A stretch of 64,000 nt of DNA, taken from the NCBI RefSeq assembly GCF_014644535.1, contig NZ_BMKW01000002.1, positions 1-64,000 of the forward strand, read 5' to 3'. Source of the DNA: Neoroseomonas lacus. GTDB lineage: Bacteria; Pseudomonadota; Alphaproteobacteria; Acetobacterales; Acetobacteraceae. The notes beneath the pieces are model-generated. The model made no database searches, was not told where the DNA came from, and saw only the letters and a list, made by a program, of their open reading frames with translations. Position numbers and translations under genes: made by a program. Positions 17,019 through 25,560 of the stretch are shown in pieces (position 1 is the stretch's first letter; each line of letters opens with the position of its first letter).

Positions 17019-17408
17019 GGGGCCTCGTCCCCTCCGCACACCTCGCTCCGATGGCCCGAAGGCCCTTGGGCGGCGATCCGTGTTGTCCTTGCCGGCGCCT
17101 CATGCTGTGGGCGCGAGCGTTGGAGCGGCCTTTCCCGGTACGCGCAAAGGTTGGACGGGCTTTGCCCCTCCAAGCCACCCCCCCAAAGGCCTAGGGGCCT
17201 CTGGACACCAATACTTCGCGCTTGGCGGTGCAGATCGGATCGGCGACGGGCTTCGCTCCCATGCCCATCGCGACCGTTGTTGCCGGAAACACGCCCCCCG
17301 CCCAACGCTAGGTATTGGGTTACAGGGGCTCCCCTCGGCATTGCCGCGCAACGCCCATGGGCACGAGTGGTGGGGAGAGGTCCGGAGAGGGGCAAAGCCG
17401 CCCTCCCC
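17019..17408. repeat. R1 composite hairpin repeat, locus 2 (extended)
   Basis: Hairpin ends related to locus 1 recur here. 17019-17085 has a degenerate GGAAGGGGC / GTCCCCTCC end and GAAGGCCCTTGGG. From 17153 there is a second end with TTTGCCCCTCC, AAGCCACCCC and CCAAAGGCC / GGCCTCTGG. At 17373-17408 lies a mirror end GGGGAGAGGTCCGGAGAGG. The middle shares GCCCAACGC-TAGGTATTGGG with locus 1. The right end runs into the signal-peptide codons of the EnvC-like gene. Confidence 0.7.
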
Positions 17409-18632
17409 AGCCACTTCCACGTCCTGCTCCTCCTGCTGCTGCTCGCCGTCCCCGCCGCGGCCCAACCCTCCCGCGAGGCGGTCCAGGACGCCCGCCGCGC
17501 CGCCGAGGCCGAACGTGCCGCCGCCGCCGACGCCGCCCGCCTCGCCCGCGAGGCCACCGAGATGGAGCGCGGCCTCGCCCGCCAGCGCGTCGCCATGGCC
17601 GAGCGCGTCCAGCAGGCCGATGCCGTGCTCGACATGGCACAGGAGCGCGAGCGCCAGGCGGTCCTCGCCGCCATCGCGGCGCGCGAGGAGGTCGGCCACC
17701 GCGCCGCTGCCCTCGCGCCGATGATGCCGGCGATGCGCCGGCTGTCGCTCTGGCCTGCCGAGACGCTGCTTGCGGTGCCCCTGCCGCCGGATGAGGCGCT
17801 GCGCGGCGTGCTGGTGCTCCAGGGCATCGCCCGGCAGATCCGCCACGAGCTCGACGCCCTGCGCGCGGCCGATGAGGAAGCCGCCCGCCGCGCCCGCATC
17901 GCCGCCGCCGAATCCGCCCTGGTCGCCGCCGCGCAGGAGGAGGCTCGCTCCGCAGCCCGCGCCCTCGATGCCGAGATCGCCGGCGCCCGAATGCGCGAGG
18001 CCGATGCCCGCCAAGCCGAGCGCGAGGCCGGACGCCGTGCCCAGGAAGCACTGGCCAGGGCCTCGGACCTCGCCGAGATGCTGACCCGCCTGGAACGCGA
18101 GGCCGCCGCCGCCGCGGCACAGGAGCGCCAGGAAGCCGCCGCGCGGGCCCGGACGGAACGAGCGGCCCGGCGCGCCGGCCGGCCATTGCCGGAGCCGCCA
18201 CCCGCCGCACCGCCCGCCCAGCAAACGGCCGCAGTGGCGACCGGAGCCGCCCGTGTCCAACCGGTAGCCGGCCGCGTGCTGCACGGCTTCGGCGACCAGA
18301 CGGAAGGCGGCACGGCGCGCGGCCAGACCATCGTCGCGCCGGCCGGAGCACGGGTGGTCAGCCCCTGCGCGGGCCGCGTCGTGTTCAGCGGTCCTTTCCG
18401 AAGTTATGGCCTATTGATGATTGTCGACTGCGCGGCAGGCCACCATGTGGTGCTGGCGGGGCTCGGTCGACTCGACACGGCAACCGGGGCCCGGCTGCTC
18501 GCCGGCGAACCTGTCGGCGTGGTGGGCGACGGGCAGGGCGGCCGGGGTCGGCTCTACCTGGAATTGCGCCGGGATGGGCATGCGGTGGACCCGCAACCCT
18601 GGCTGGCCGGGGCGCGCGGCAGGGGCGGCTGA
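17367..18632 (+). CDS. EnvC-like murein hydrolase activator
   Basis: An exported coiled-coil protein with a C-terminal degenerate LytM (M23) domain. A signal peptide (VLLLLLLLAVPAAAQ, about 17421-17465) is followed by about 230 residues of Ala/Arg/Glu-rich coiled coil, a proline linker, and the LytM part (GRVLHGFG, GQTIVAPAGARVVSPCAGRV, GLLMIVDC). The metal ligands of active LytM proteases are absent, as in EnvC, so it should activate amidases at the septum. The start is unclear: no ATG precedes the signal peptide. GTG 17367 or 17370, inside the R1 repeat, is the best candidate and lacks a Shine-Dalgarno. It is followed by ctpA. Confidence 0.8.
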   Translation: MVGRGPERGKAALPSHFHVLLLLLLLAVPAAAQPSREAVQDARRAAEAERAAAADAARLAREATEMERGLARQRVAMAERVQQADAVLDMAQERERQAVLAAIAAREEVGHRAAALAPMMPAMRRLSLWPAETLLAVPLPPDEALRGVLVLQGIARQIRHELDALRAADEEAARRARIAAAESALVAAAQEEARSAARALDAEIAGARMREADARQAEREAGRRAQEALARASDLAEMLTRLEREAAAAAAQERQEAAARARTERAARRAGRPLPEPPPAAPPAQQTAAVATGAARVQPVAGRVLHGFGDQTEGGTARGQTIVAPAGARVVSPCAGRVVFSGPFRSYGLLMIVDCAAGHHVVLAGLGRLDTATGARLLAGEPVGVVGDGQGGRGRLYLELRRDGHAVDPQPWLAGARGRGG

Positions 18633-18818
18633 GGCCCAGTGGCAGAGGCCCAGCGCCCGGCTTGCCAAACGGTAAGAACCGGGGCGGCCGAGCGGTAAGG
18701 GCGGTAACAGCAATGTTTCAACGCGGTTTCGGGCTGCACCCGGGGGCGCGTTGGGCTACAGATTGGTCATTCTCGCCGGGCATTTGCTCGCCCCGCGATG
18801 CTGAAGGAAGGATTTCGG

Positions 18819-20207
18819 ATGCGGCGCAGGAGCGTGACCTTCGCGGCGGTGGGCGCAGCCTTCGCTGCCGGCGTGGTCGTCGGCCCGATCGTTGGTGCCT
18901 GGGCCCAGGATCCCGGTGGCCGGGCGGAAACCTATCGTCTGCTGAACCTGTTCGGCGACGTGTTCGAGCGTGTTCGCGCCGAATATGTCGAGCCGGTCAA
19001 TGACCGCGACGCGATCGAGAACGCCATCCAGGGCATGCTTTCCGGCCTCGACCCGCATTCCTCCTACATGAACCCGCGCATGTATCGCGACATGCAGGTG
19101 CAGACGCGCGGCGAATTCGGTGGCCTCGGCATCGAGGTCACCCAGGAGAACGGCTACATCAAGGTCATCAGCCCGATCGACGACACGCCGGCGGCACGCG
19201 CCGGGGTCAAGCCGGGCGACCTGATCACCCATCTCAACGGCAATTCCGTGCAGGGCCTCTCGCTGCAGGACGCCGTCGAGCAGATGCGTGGCGAACGCGG
19301 CACCGCGATCCGCATCACCATCCGCCGCGAGGGCACCGACCGGCCGATCGACCTGTCGATCACCCGCGCCGTGATCCGGCCGCAAGTCGTGCGCTTCCGC
19401 CTGGAAGGCAACGACATCGGCTATATCCGCCTGACCTCCTTCAACGAGCGGACCGAATCCGGCCTGCGCAACGCCATGACGCAGCTGCGCCAGCAGGCCG
19501 GCGGCAACCTGCGCGGCATCGTGCTCGACCTGCGCAACAATCCGGGCGGGCTGCTCGACCAGGCGGTGCAAGTCTCCGACGACTTCCTGAGCCAGGGCGA
19601 GATCGTTTCCACCCGCGCCCGCCGGCCTGAGGATGCCCAGCGCTGGAATGCCCGCGCCGGCGACATCGCCGAGGGGCTGCCGGTGGTGGTGCTGATCAAT
19701 TCCGGCTCGGCGTCGGCCTCCGAGATCGTCGCCGGCGCGCTGCAGGACCATCGCCGCGCCATCATCATGGGCGTGAAGTCCTTCGGCAAAGGCAGCGTGC
19801 AGACCGTCATGCCGATTCCGGGCAACGGCGCCATGCGGCTGACCACGGCGCGCTACTACACGCCGTCGGGCCGCTCGATCCAGGGCACCGGCATTGAGCC
19901 CGACATCGAGGTTCTCGCCACGCGCGAGGATGCGCAACAGGTCGCCGCCGCCCGGCGCGACCGCGAGGCCGACCTGCGCCGCGCGTTGACCAATGACAAC
20001 AACACCCCGGGCCATGCGGCGCTGCCGCCGCTCCCACCGCTGAACCTGCCGGCCGGCGTGGTCGACCAGGTGCAGCGCATGCCGGCCGAAGGTGCTGCCG
20101 CCTTCGACCCGACCAAGCCTGAAACCGACTTCCAGTTGCAGCAGGCGACGACCCTGCTGCGCACCCTGGCCGCGGTGCCTGCGCCACAGCGCCGCGCCGC
20201 GCGCTGA
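18819..20207 (+). CDS. ctpA: S41 family C-terminal processing peptidase
   Basis: A 462-residue periplasmic serine protease. A basic N-terminus and membrane anchor or signal (MRRRSVTFAAVGAAFAAGVV) come first. A PDZ domain follows (GGLGIEVTQENGYIKVISPI, residues 101-120, to about 180), then the catalytic core with GSASASE (296-302) and SFGKGSVQ (catalytic lysine K324). ATG 18819 is chosen over 18798 because AAGGAAGGA sits 7 nt upstream. Such proteases trim C-termini of envelope proteins and, beside EnvC-like genes, are linked to cell-wall hydrolase control. A 100-residue Pro-rich tail follows the core. Confidence 0.94.
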   Translation: MRRRSVTFAAVGAAFAAGVVVGPIVGAWAQDPGGRAETYRLLNLFGDVFERVRAEYVEPVNDRDAIENAIQGMLSGLDPHSSYMNPRMYRDMQVQTRGEFGGLGIEVTQENGYIKVISPIDDTPAARAGVKPGDLITHLNGNSVQGLSLQDAVEQMRGERGTAIRITIRREGTDRPIDLSITRAVIRPQVVRFRLEGNDIGYIRLTSFNERTESGLRNAMTQLRQQAGGNLRGIVLDLRNNPGGLLDQAVQVSDDFLSQGEIVSTRARRPEDAQRWNARAGDIAEGLPVVVLINSGSASASEIVAGALQDHRRAIIMGVKSFGKGSVQTVMPIPGNGAMRLTTARYYTPSGRSIQGTGIEPDIEVLATREDAQQVAAARRDREADLRRALTNDNNTPGHAALPPLPPLNLPAGVVDQVQRMPAEGAAAFDPTKPETDFQLQQATTLLRTLAAVPAPQRRAAR

Positions 20208-20230
20208 CACTGCCCGGGATCGGCCGGCCG

Positions 20231-21475
20231 ATGCGTATGCCCGGCTGGCGCGCCCTGGGGCTGTTCTGGGTTGTCGTACTCGGCGCCGGATTGGGTGGCG
20301 GGCTGTGGTTGCAGCATCTCGGCCCGCCCGCGGCGGCGGTGACGGAGGCCGCGGCGCCGGGCGCCAGCCATGGCGCGACCACAGCCGACCCGCCCGGCAC
20401 GGCCGGCACGCCAGCGGTGGACGGGAATGCCACCGCCGCGGAGACTGCGCCGGCCGTGCAAAGCGCCGAACCACCGCCCGCCACGGAAGCGGCCGAGGCA
20501 CCAGCCGCAACGCAGGGCGCACCCGCAGCCGACGCCACAGCGCCGGTTGCGTCGGCGGCGGCCGCACCGCCCAGCGCGCCGGAACCACCCCCCCTCGCCG
20601 CCGCCAATACCCCGCGCGCCGCCACCCGACCGATCGCCGCGCCCGATCCGGTGCTCCTTGAAGCCAGCCGCCACGGCATGGTGCCACGCGCCGGAGCCGA
20701 TGGGCGGACCTCAATCCGGGCCTATGGCCGCAGCTTCGACCGCCGCGACACTCGCCCACGCATCGGCATCGTCATCGCCGATATTGGCCTGAACGCCACC
20801 CATACCGAGGAAGCCATCCGGCGCCTGCCGCCGGCCGTCGCCCTCGCCCTCTCGCCCTATGCTGCACGGCCCGGCCAGGCCGCCGACCGCGCCCGCGAGC
20901 GCGGCATGGAGACGTTGATCTCCCTCCCGCTGGAGCCGGCTGGCTACCCGCTCAACAACCCAGGCGACCAAGCCCTGCTGACCGGGCGTTCGATGGCCGA
21001 GAACATGGACCGGTTGCTATGGGTGCTGTCGCGCGCCCAGGGCTATGTCGGCGCGATCGGCGCTATCGGCGGCATGCGCGGCGAGCGCTTCGCCGCGCTG
21101 CCCGACGCGATGGCCACGGTGCAGGATGCGCTCCGGCTGCGCGGGTTGCTGTATCTCGACCCACGGCCGGGGGCCCCGCCGCCCTCCAATGCCTGGGGCC
21201 GCAGCGTCGATGTCCTGCTCGATGAACCGGCCGGCACGCGCGGCGAGATCGACCGCCGGCTCGCCGAGCTCGAAACCATGGCACGCGACCGCGGCGCGGC
21301 ACTCGGCCTCGCCGGGGCGGCGACACCGGTGCTGGTGGAGCGCATCGTCGCCTGGGCGACGGGGCTGGAAGCCCGCGGCCTGGTGCTCGCCCCCGTCACC
21401 GCCCTAATCCGTCGCCCGGACGGCATCACCGCCGATGCGGCGAGCCCCCCTATCCGTCCCGCGAGCGCACCATGA
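20231..21475 (+). CDS. Divergent polysaccharide deacetylase family protein
   Basis: A 414-residue protein: a single N-terminal membrane helix (ALGLFWVVVLGAGLGGGLWL), a low-complexity Ala/Pro/Thr linker (about 38-140), and a NodB-fold domain of the divergent polysaccharide deacetylase family. Recognisable pieces are RIGIVIADIGLNATHTEEAI, VALALSPYA, ETLISLPLEPAGYP, GAIGAIGGMRGERF and the C-terminal VGLAGAATPVLVERI-like helix. The usual catalytic aspartate/histidine set is only partly kept. It is located 23 nt after ctpA and overlaps rppH by ATGA, the standard envC-ctpA-deacetylase-rppH order. Confidence 0.88.
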   Translation: MRMPGWRALGLFWVVVLGAGLGGGLWLQHLGPPAAAVTEAAAPGASHGATTADPPGTAGTPAVDGNATAAETAPAVQSAEPPPATEAAEAPAATQGAPAADATAPVASAAAAPPSAPEPPPLAAANTPRAATRPIAAPDPVLLEASRHGMVPRAGADGRTSIRAYGRSFDRRDTRPRIGIVIADIGLNATHTEEAIRRLPPAVALALSPYAARPGQAADRARERGMETLISLPLEPAGYPLNNPGDQALLTGRSMAENMDRLLWVLSRAQGYVGAIGAIGGMRGERFAALPDAMATVQDALRLRGLLYLDPRPGAPPPSNAWGRSVDVLLDEPAGTRGEIDRRLAELETMARDRGAALGLAGAATPVLVERIVAWATGLEARGLVLAPVTALIRRPDGITADAASPPIRPASAP

Positions 21476-21954
21476 AGACCCTGCCCTATCGCGACAATGT
21501 CGGTGCCGTGCTGTTCAATGCCGCCGGGCTCGTGCTGGTCGCCCGCCGCGCCGACCTGCCCAATGCCGAAGGCGCCCCAGGCGGGTGGCAACTGCCCCAG
21601 GGGGGCATGGATCCCGGCGAGGACCCCGCCATCGCGGTGTTCCGCGAAATGGAGGAGGAGATCGGCACCGCCCGCGCCGAAATCCTCGCCGAACATCCGG
21701 ACTGGATGTTTTATGACCTGCCGCCCGAACTGCTCGGCCGCGCGCTCGGCGGGAAGTACCGCGGACAACGGCAGAAGTGGTTCGCACTGCGCTTCACCGG
21801 GGTGGAGTCCGACATCCGGCTCGACCTCGACCCGCATCCGGAATTCGACGCCTGGCGGTGGGCCGGGCTGGACGAACTGCCGGGGCTGGCGGTGGCCTTC
21901 AAGCGCGAGATCTATGAGCGGCTGGCGCGGGATTTCGCGCGGTTCGCGGGGTGA
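21472..21954 (+). CDS. rppH: RNA pyrophosphohydrolase
   Basis: A 160-residue Nudix enzyme removing pyrophosphate from mRNA 5' ends to start decay. It begins LPYRDNVGAVLFNAAGLVLV and has the full Nudix box from G45 (GMDPGEDPAIAVFREMEEEIG, with E50, R58, E59, E62 and E63). Also present are the WMFYDLP and GQRQKWFALRF segments typical of RppH. Its ATG overlaps the deacetylase stop by 4 nt. It is the last gene of the forward block; the next genes are on the other strand. Confidence 0.95.
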   Translation: MKTLPYRDNVGAVLFNAAGLVLVARRADLPNAEGAPGGWQLPQGGMDPGEDPAIAVFREMEEEIGTARAEILAEHPDWMFYDLPPELLGRALGGKYRGQRQKWFALRFTGVESDIRLDLDPHPEFDAWRWAGLDELPGLAVAFKREIYERLARDFARFAG

Positions 21955-22010
21955 GGGAAAGACGGCTGGCACAGCCCAGTCGCAGTAGCCGGACCTGTCG
22001 GACGGGCACG

Positions 22011-22955
22011 TCAGGACTGTCGCAGTGAGGCGAGATACTGCTGCAGCGCGCTGTGGCGTGTCCGCGCCGCGGATACCGCCTGTTCCGCCGACACGGCTCG
22101 AAAGGCCACGCTGTCGCGGCTGCGTAGCTGTGCGAAGCCGTCCTGGTCGACCGAGGCGAGCACCGCGATCTTCGGGTAGCCGCCCGTCGTCTGGTGGTCG
22201 GCCAGCAGGACGATGGGATCGCCGTGACCAGGCACCTGCATCGAGCCGCGCGGTATGGCCTCCGAGGGCATGTCGAGCGCGCCCACGATGGGCAGCTTCG
22301 GCCCCTTCAGCCTGACACCCATGCGGTCGTATTCATTGCTGAGGATGAAGGATTCGGTCAGCAGGCGCCGGATCGTCTCTGGCGCGAAGAAGCGATCCTG
22401 CGGCCCAAGGACCACGCGCACCTCCTGCCGCGGCCGCGACGTTACCGGCAAGGCGAGATCGCGCTCGCGGTCAGGACGCCGCTCGGCATCGCGGATCTCG
22501 ACATGCTGCCCCGGTGCCAGACGCTGGCCGCCGAAATCCGAGAGCACATTGGTCGCGCGGCTTCCGAGCCAGGCGGGGGCGATGATGTCGCCGGCGAAGG
22601 CCAGGTAGGTCCAGCTTCCCCAATAACCGGGACGAACCGACAGCAGCGAGCCTTCGCGAAGGCTGAACACGCCCCAGGCACCAACGGGCTTGCCATCGAG
22701 GAAGCAGTGGAATCCGCCACCGACGCTCGCGACGGTCACCTCACCCTCGATGCACCGGAGCGCGACGCCGCCGATCGTCGTCTCGATCGCCGCCGCGTCG
22801 TCGGGATTGCCAAGCGCCGCCTGTGCGATGGCGAAGGCCTGGCGATCCATCGGCCCGGCCTCGGTCACGCCATAGCGCAGATAGCCGAAGCGGCCGCGAT
22901 CCTGCACCGTGGTCAGCGGCCCGGCATGCTCGACCAGCAAGACCGCGCGGCTCAT
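22011..22955 (-). CDS. pxpC: 5-oxoprolinase subunit C (biotin-dependent carboxyltransferase family)
   Basis: A 314-residue PxpC/allophanate-hydrolase-subunit-2 protein: LVEHAGPLTTVQDRGRFGYLRYGV, GPMDRQAFAIAQAALGNPDDAAAIE, RVVLGPQDRFF, and GSMQVPGHGDPIVLLADHQTTGGYPKIA. With PxpB and PxpA it hydrolyses 5-oxoproline to glutamate using ATP. ATG 22955 is taken because PxpC homology starts there and it overlaps the pxpB stop by 4 nt; the open frame upstream lies over pxpB. Last gene of the pxpABC unit. Confidence 0.92.
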   Translation of the reverse strand: MSRAVLLVEHAGPLTTVQDRGRFGYLRYGVTEAGPMDRQAFAIAQAALGNPDDAAAIETTIGGVALRCIEGEVTVASVGGGFHCFLDGKPVGAWGVFSLREGSLLSVRPGYWGSWTYLAFAGDIIAPAWLGSRATNVLSDFGGQRLAPGQHVEIRDAERRPDRERDLALPVTSRPRQEVRVVLGPQDRFFAPETIRRLLTESFILSNEYDRMGVRLKGPKLPIVGALDMPSEAIPRGSMQVPGHGDPIVLLADHQTTGGYPKIAVLASVDQDGFAQLRSRDSVAFRAVSAEQAVSAARTRHSALQQYLASLRQS

Positions 22956-23650
22956 AGCGCGCTCTCCAGCGCATCGAACGCGTCGCGCCCGATCCGCCGG
23001 AAACGGATCTGGTCGCCCACCTCGAACAGGAACTGGCGTTCGCGGTGGATGCTGACGATCTGCGCGGGCGAACGGCCGATGACCCACCAGCCGGTCGGTG
23101 CGATCACCGTGGTGACGAGACACATCGGCCCCGCAACCACCACGCTGCCCGCCGGCATGCCACGCACCGGGTTCGCCTTGCGCGGCAGGCGGATCGCCTC
23201 CGGCACGCCACCCAGATAGCCGTATCCCGGCGCGAAGCCGAACATGAAGACGCGGTATTCGCCGGAGAGATGCGCGGCGATCACCGCCTCCTCGCTCATG
23301 CCGCAGCGCTGCGCCACATCGGCGAGGTCCGGCGCGAAGGGCTGTTCGTAGCAGACCGGAAGCTCATGAAGCGCGACGCTGGCCTGCCGCGCATGGGGCT
23401 CGGCCAGCAGCGCCTTGACATGCGCACGCACCGCGGCGGGCGCAACCGCCAGGGGATCGTACCCGACCAGCAGCGCAGCATAGGACGGGACGCTCTCGGT
23501 GAAGCCGTCGAAGGGCCGTGCGCGCAGTGCCGCGTCGAAGGCAAGGACGCGCTCGCTGACCGCGACATCGACCGAATTCCCGAATTCGACCAGCAGCCCC
23601 TGGTCGCCAGCCGGACGCAGGCGAGGGAATGGGTCCGCCGGCACCGCCAT
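22952..23650 (-). CDS. pxpB: 5-oxoprolinase subunit B
   Basis: A 232-residue PxpB/allophanate-hydrolase-subunit-1 protein: PAGDQGLLVEFG, SYAALLVGYDP, LPVCYEQPFAPDLADVAQR, VFMFGFAPGYGYLGGVPEAIRLPR and PAGSVVVAGPMCLVTT. It forms the cyclophilin-like kinase half with PxpC. The ATG shares one base with the pxpA stop (TGATG), so translation is coupled. Confidence 0.93.
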   Translation of the reverse strand: MAVPADPFPRLRPAGDQGLLVEFGNSVDVAVSERVLAFDAALRARPFDGFTESVPSYAALLVGYDPLAVAPAAVRAHVKALLAEPHARQASVALHELPVCYEQPFAPDLADVAQRCGMSEEAVIAAHLSGEYRVFMFGFAPGYGYLGGVPEAIRLPRKANPVRGMPAGSVVVAGPMCLVTTVIAPTGWWVIGRSPAQIVSIHRERQFLFEVGDQIRFRRIGRDAFDALESAL

Positions 23651-24426
23651 CAGATCCGTTCGGCCGGCAGGAAGGATTTCAGCGTGACGCCCGCCTGTTC
23701 GAGCGCACGGCGCACGCCGCGCGCCATGGCCACGGCGTGGTCGCTGTCACCATGGATGCAGATGGACACAGCATCGAGGGGCACCTCGCCACCATCCACC
23801 GTCTTCATGCGGCCCGTCTCGAGGAAGTGCAGCAGCCGCGCGGCGGCCTCCTGCGTGTCTTCGATCATGGCGCCGGGCTGGCCGCGCGCGACGAGCTGGC
23901 CCTGCGGCGTATAGCCGCGATCGGCAAAGATCTCGGCGTAGGTCGTGAGCCCGGCGGCGCGCGCCGCGCGTTCGAACTCGCTACCCGGCATGGCCAGCAC
24001 CGCCAGCCCATCGAAGGCGCGCACCGCGCGCGCGATCGCCTCGGCGACCGTGCGGTCCTCCGCCGCAACATTGCCGAGCGCCCCATGCGGCTTGACATAG
24101 CCGACCCGCACGCCGGCCAAGCGGCCAATGCCGATCAACGCGCCGATCTGGGCCGCGACGAAGCGTTCGATCTCGGCCGGCGGATAAGGCAGGCGGCGGC
24201 GGCCGAAGCCCTCGCGATCCGGGTATCCGGGATGCGCCCCGATCGTCACACCCCGCTCGCGCGCCTGGGTGAGCGTTCGGAACATCGTCTCAGGATCGCT
24301 GGCATGTCCGCCGCAGGCGACGCTCGCGCTGGTGACGATGTCGAGCATCGCCGTGTCGTCACCCATGCGCCAGGGGCCGTAGCCTTCGCCCATGTCCGCG
24401 TTGAAGTCGATGATGCGTTCTGACAT
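23650..24426 (-). CDS. pxpA: 5-oxoprolinase subunit A (LamB/YcsF family)
   Basis: A 258-residue LamB/YcsF protein, the ring-opening subunit of bacterial 5-oxoprolinase. The N-terminus DFNADMGEGYGPWRMGDD and motifs SVACGGHASDP, GAHPGYPDREGFGRR, VKPHGAL and SICIHGDSDHA are all diagnostic. ATG 24426 matches the family start; the open frame extends 27 codons upstream without homology. First gene of pxpABC. A more than 500-base gap precedes it and should contain its promoter. Confidence 0.94.
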   Translation of the reverse strand: MSERIIDFNADMGEGYGPWRMGDDTAMLDIVTSASVACGGHASDPETMFRTLTQARERGVTIGAHPGYPDREGFGRRRLPYPPAEIERFVAAQIGALIGIGRLAGVRVGYVKPHGALGNVAAEDRTVAEAIARAVRAFDGLAVLAMPGSEFERAARAAGLTTYAEIFADRGYTPQGQLVARGQPGAMIEDTQEAAARLLHFLETGRMKTVDGGEVPLDAVSICIHGDSDHAVAMARGVRRALEQAGVTLKSFLPAERI

Positions 24427-24941
24427 CGCTTGGCAGTCCTTGTCCGGCGGTGCGGTGGCAGCAGAGTGTGCCTCCATAGGGGCTGGCCGCCGCCGGCGGA
24501 AGGGCACGCGACCGGTCCGGCGTCGCGCCTGATGCGCGAAGGAGCGGCACCCAGCCGCCCCGTTGCACCGGCCCGCGCGAAGGATCAGGCAAGCAGGTTC
24601 CGCGCATGTCCCCTGTTGAGCCCGGCATCCTTGAAGAGTGCCTTGAATGATGACCGTGGACCTTGGCGGCGAGCCCCCAGGGCCCGCCGCGCGTTCTCGA
24701 GGTCATGTGAGCTTCGGTGAGGCACATCGATCCAGAGCGAGGCCCGGATCCGTCCATTGTTGGTGCCCGAACGGTTGCCAGGGCAGCAGGCGGGAGATCG
24801 AACCGCCTGGTTACCTTGTCGAAATCACGCGAGTCGGCGGCGCTGTCATGCCCGCGAAGGACGTCGCCGTTCGCAGCACCCTCGAAGCCATGGCAGCAGA
24901 TTCGCTGAAAGGGGATGCAGAGTTCAGCGCCCCTTCAACCG
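24427..24941. other. Intergenic stretch with no recognised gene
   Basis: About 515 bases lie between the pxpA start and the stop of the next reverse-strand gene. Short frames exist on both strands, but none has a convincing start, codon bias or family motif. No R1, R2 or R3 repeat is present. It presumably carries the pxpA promoter near 24430-24500. Confidence 0.5.
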
Positions 24942-25373
24942 TCATATCCGCCCGAGCCGCCGCGCGCCCATCAGGAACACGCCCACCCCCAGCCCGAACG
25001 CCCCGTTGATGACCACGCTGCGCCACCAGCGATTGGGGTCCATGCCGCCAAGCATCGGCTGCCCCCTGAGGCCCGCCACCACGATGAAGCCCACCAGCAC
25101 GCAGGCCACGGCGCCGATCGCCAGCCCGACCAGGATCGGCGACCAATCCGGCCGCGCCGCGACGATCGCCGCCGTGGCGATGCCCCACAGCCCGCCCCAG
25201 AAGCAGGCGGAGACCAGCGACGGCACACCAAGCGGTGGCAGGGGCCGCAGTTGAAAGGGCGGGTTGGGCAGCGCGCCCAGGGCGTGCAGCAGCCCCACCA
25301 TCCCCTGGTGGAACACCAGCACGGCAAGCACGCCGACAACGAACCCGACCGGAATGATGCGAACCGCCCTCAT
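24942..25373 (-). CDS. Four-helix membrane protein of unknown function
   Basis: A 143-residue hydrophobic protein with four predicted transmembrane segments: RIIPVGFVVGVLAVLVF, SLVSACFWGGLWGIATAAIV, ILVGLAIGAVACVLVGFIVV and VVINGAFGLGVGVFLMGARR. The loop between helices 1 and 2 is Pro/Leu-rich. I do not recognise a family. It is divergent from the ThDP enzyme gene and stands alone. The ATG at 25373 is chosen because the hydrophobic fold begins there. Confidence 0.7.
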   Translation of the reverse strand: MRAVRIIPVGFVVGVLAVLVFHQGMVGLLHALGALPNPPFQLRPLPPLGVPSLVSACFWGGLWGIATAAIVAARPDWSPILVGLAIGAVACVLVGFIVVAGLRGQPMLGGMDPNRWWRSVVINGAFGLGVGVFLMGARRLGRI

Positions 25374-25560
25374 GGCCTGCCGCCAGCGATGCGGCGATGG
25401 GCACTGGTGGTGGATGCGCGCATGGCGTTCGATCCGCTGAGATGATGCGCGATCATGGAGGCAAGCACGGCCGTCCCGCAATGGACGCGTGCCGGGCCAT
25501 CTTGCCCCGCCGGCCATCCCCGCGCAGGCTGCGCGCCGCATTGAATTCGGGAGAGACGCG

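Noticed and set aside
18756..20759. 667-codon reverse frame opposite ctpA
   Set aside because: It covers ctpA and the deacetylase gene exactly and has no recognisable domain; high GC produces such frames.
24630..24960. Possible degraded gene in the gap upstream of pxpA
   Set aside because: Short frames on both strands lack a start signal, consistent codon bias or similarity to a family I know.
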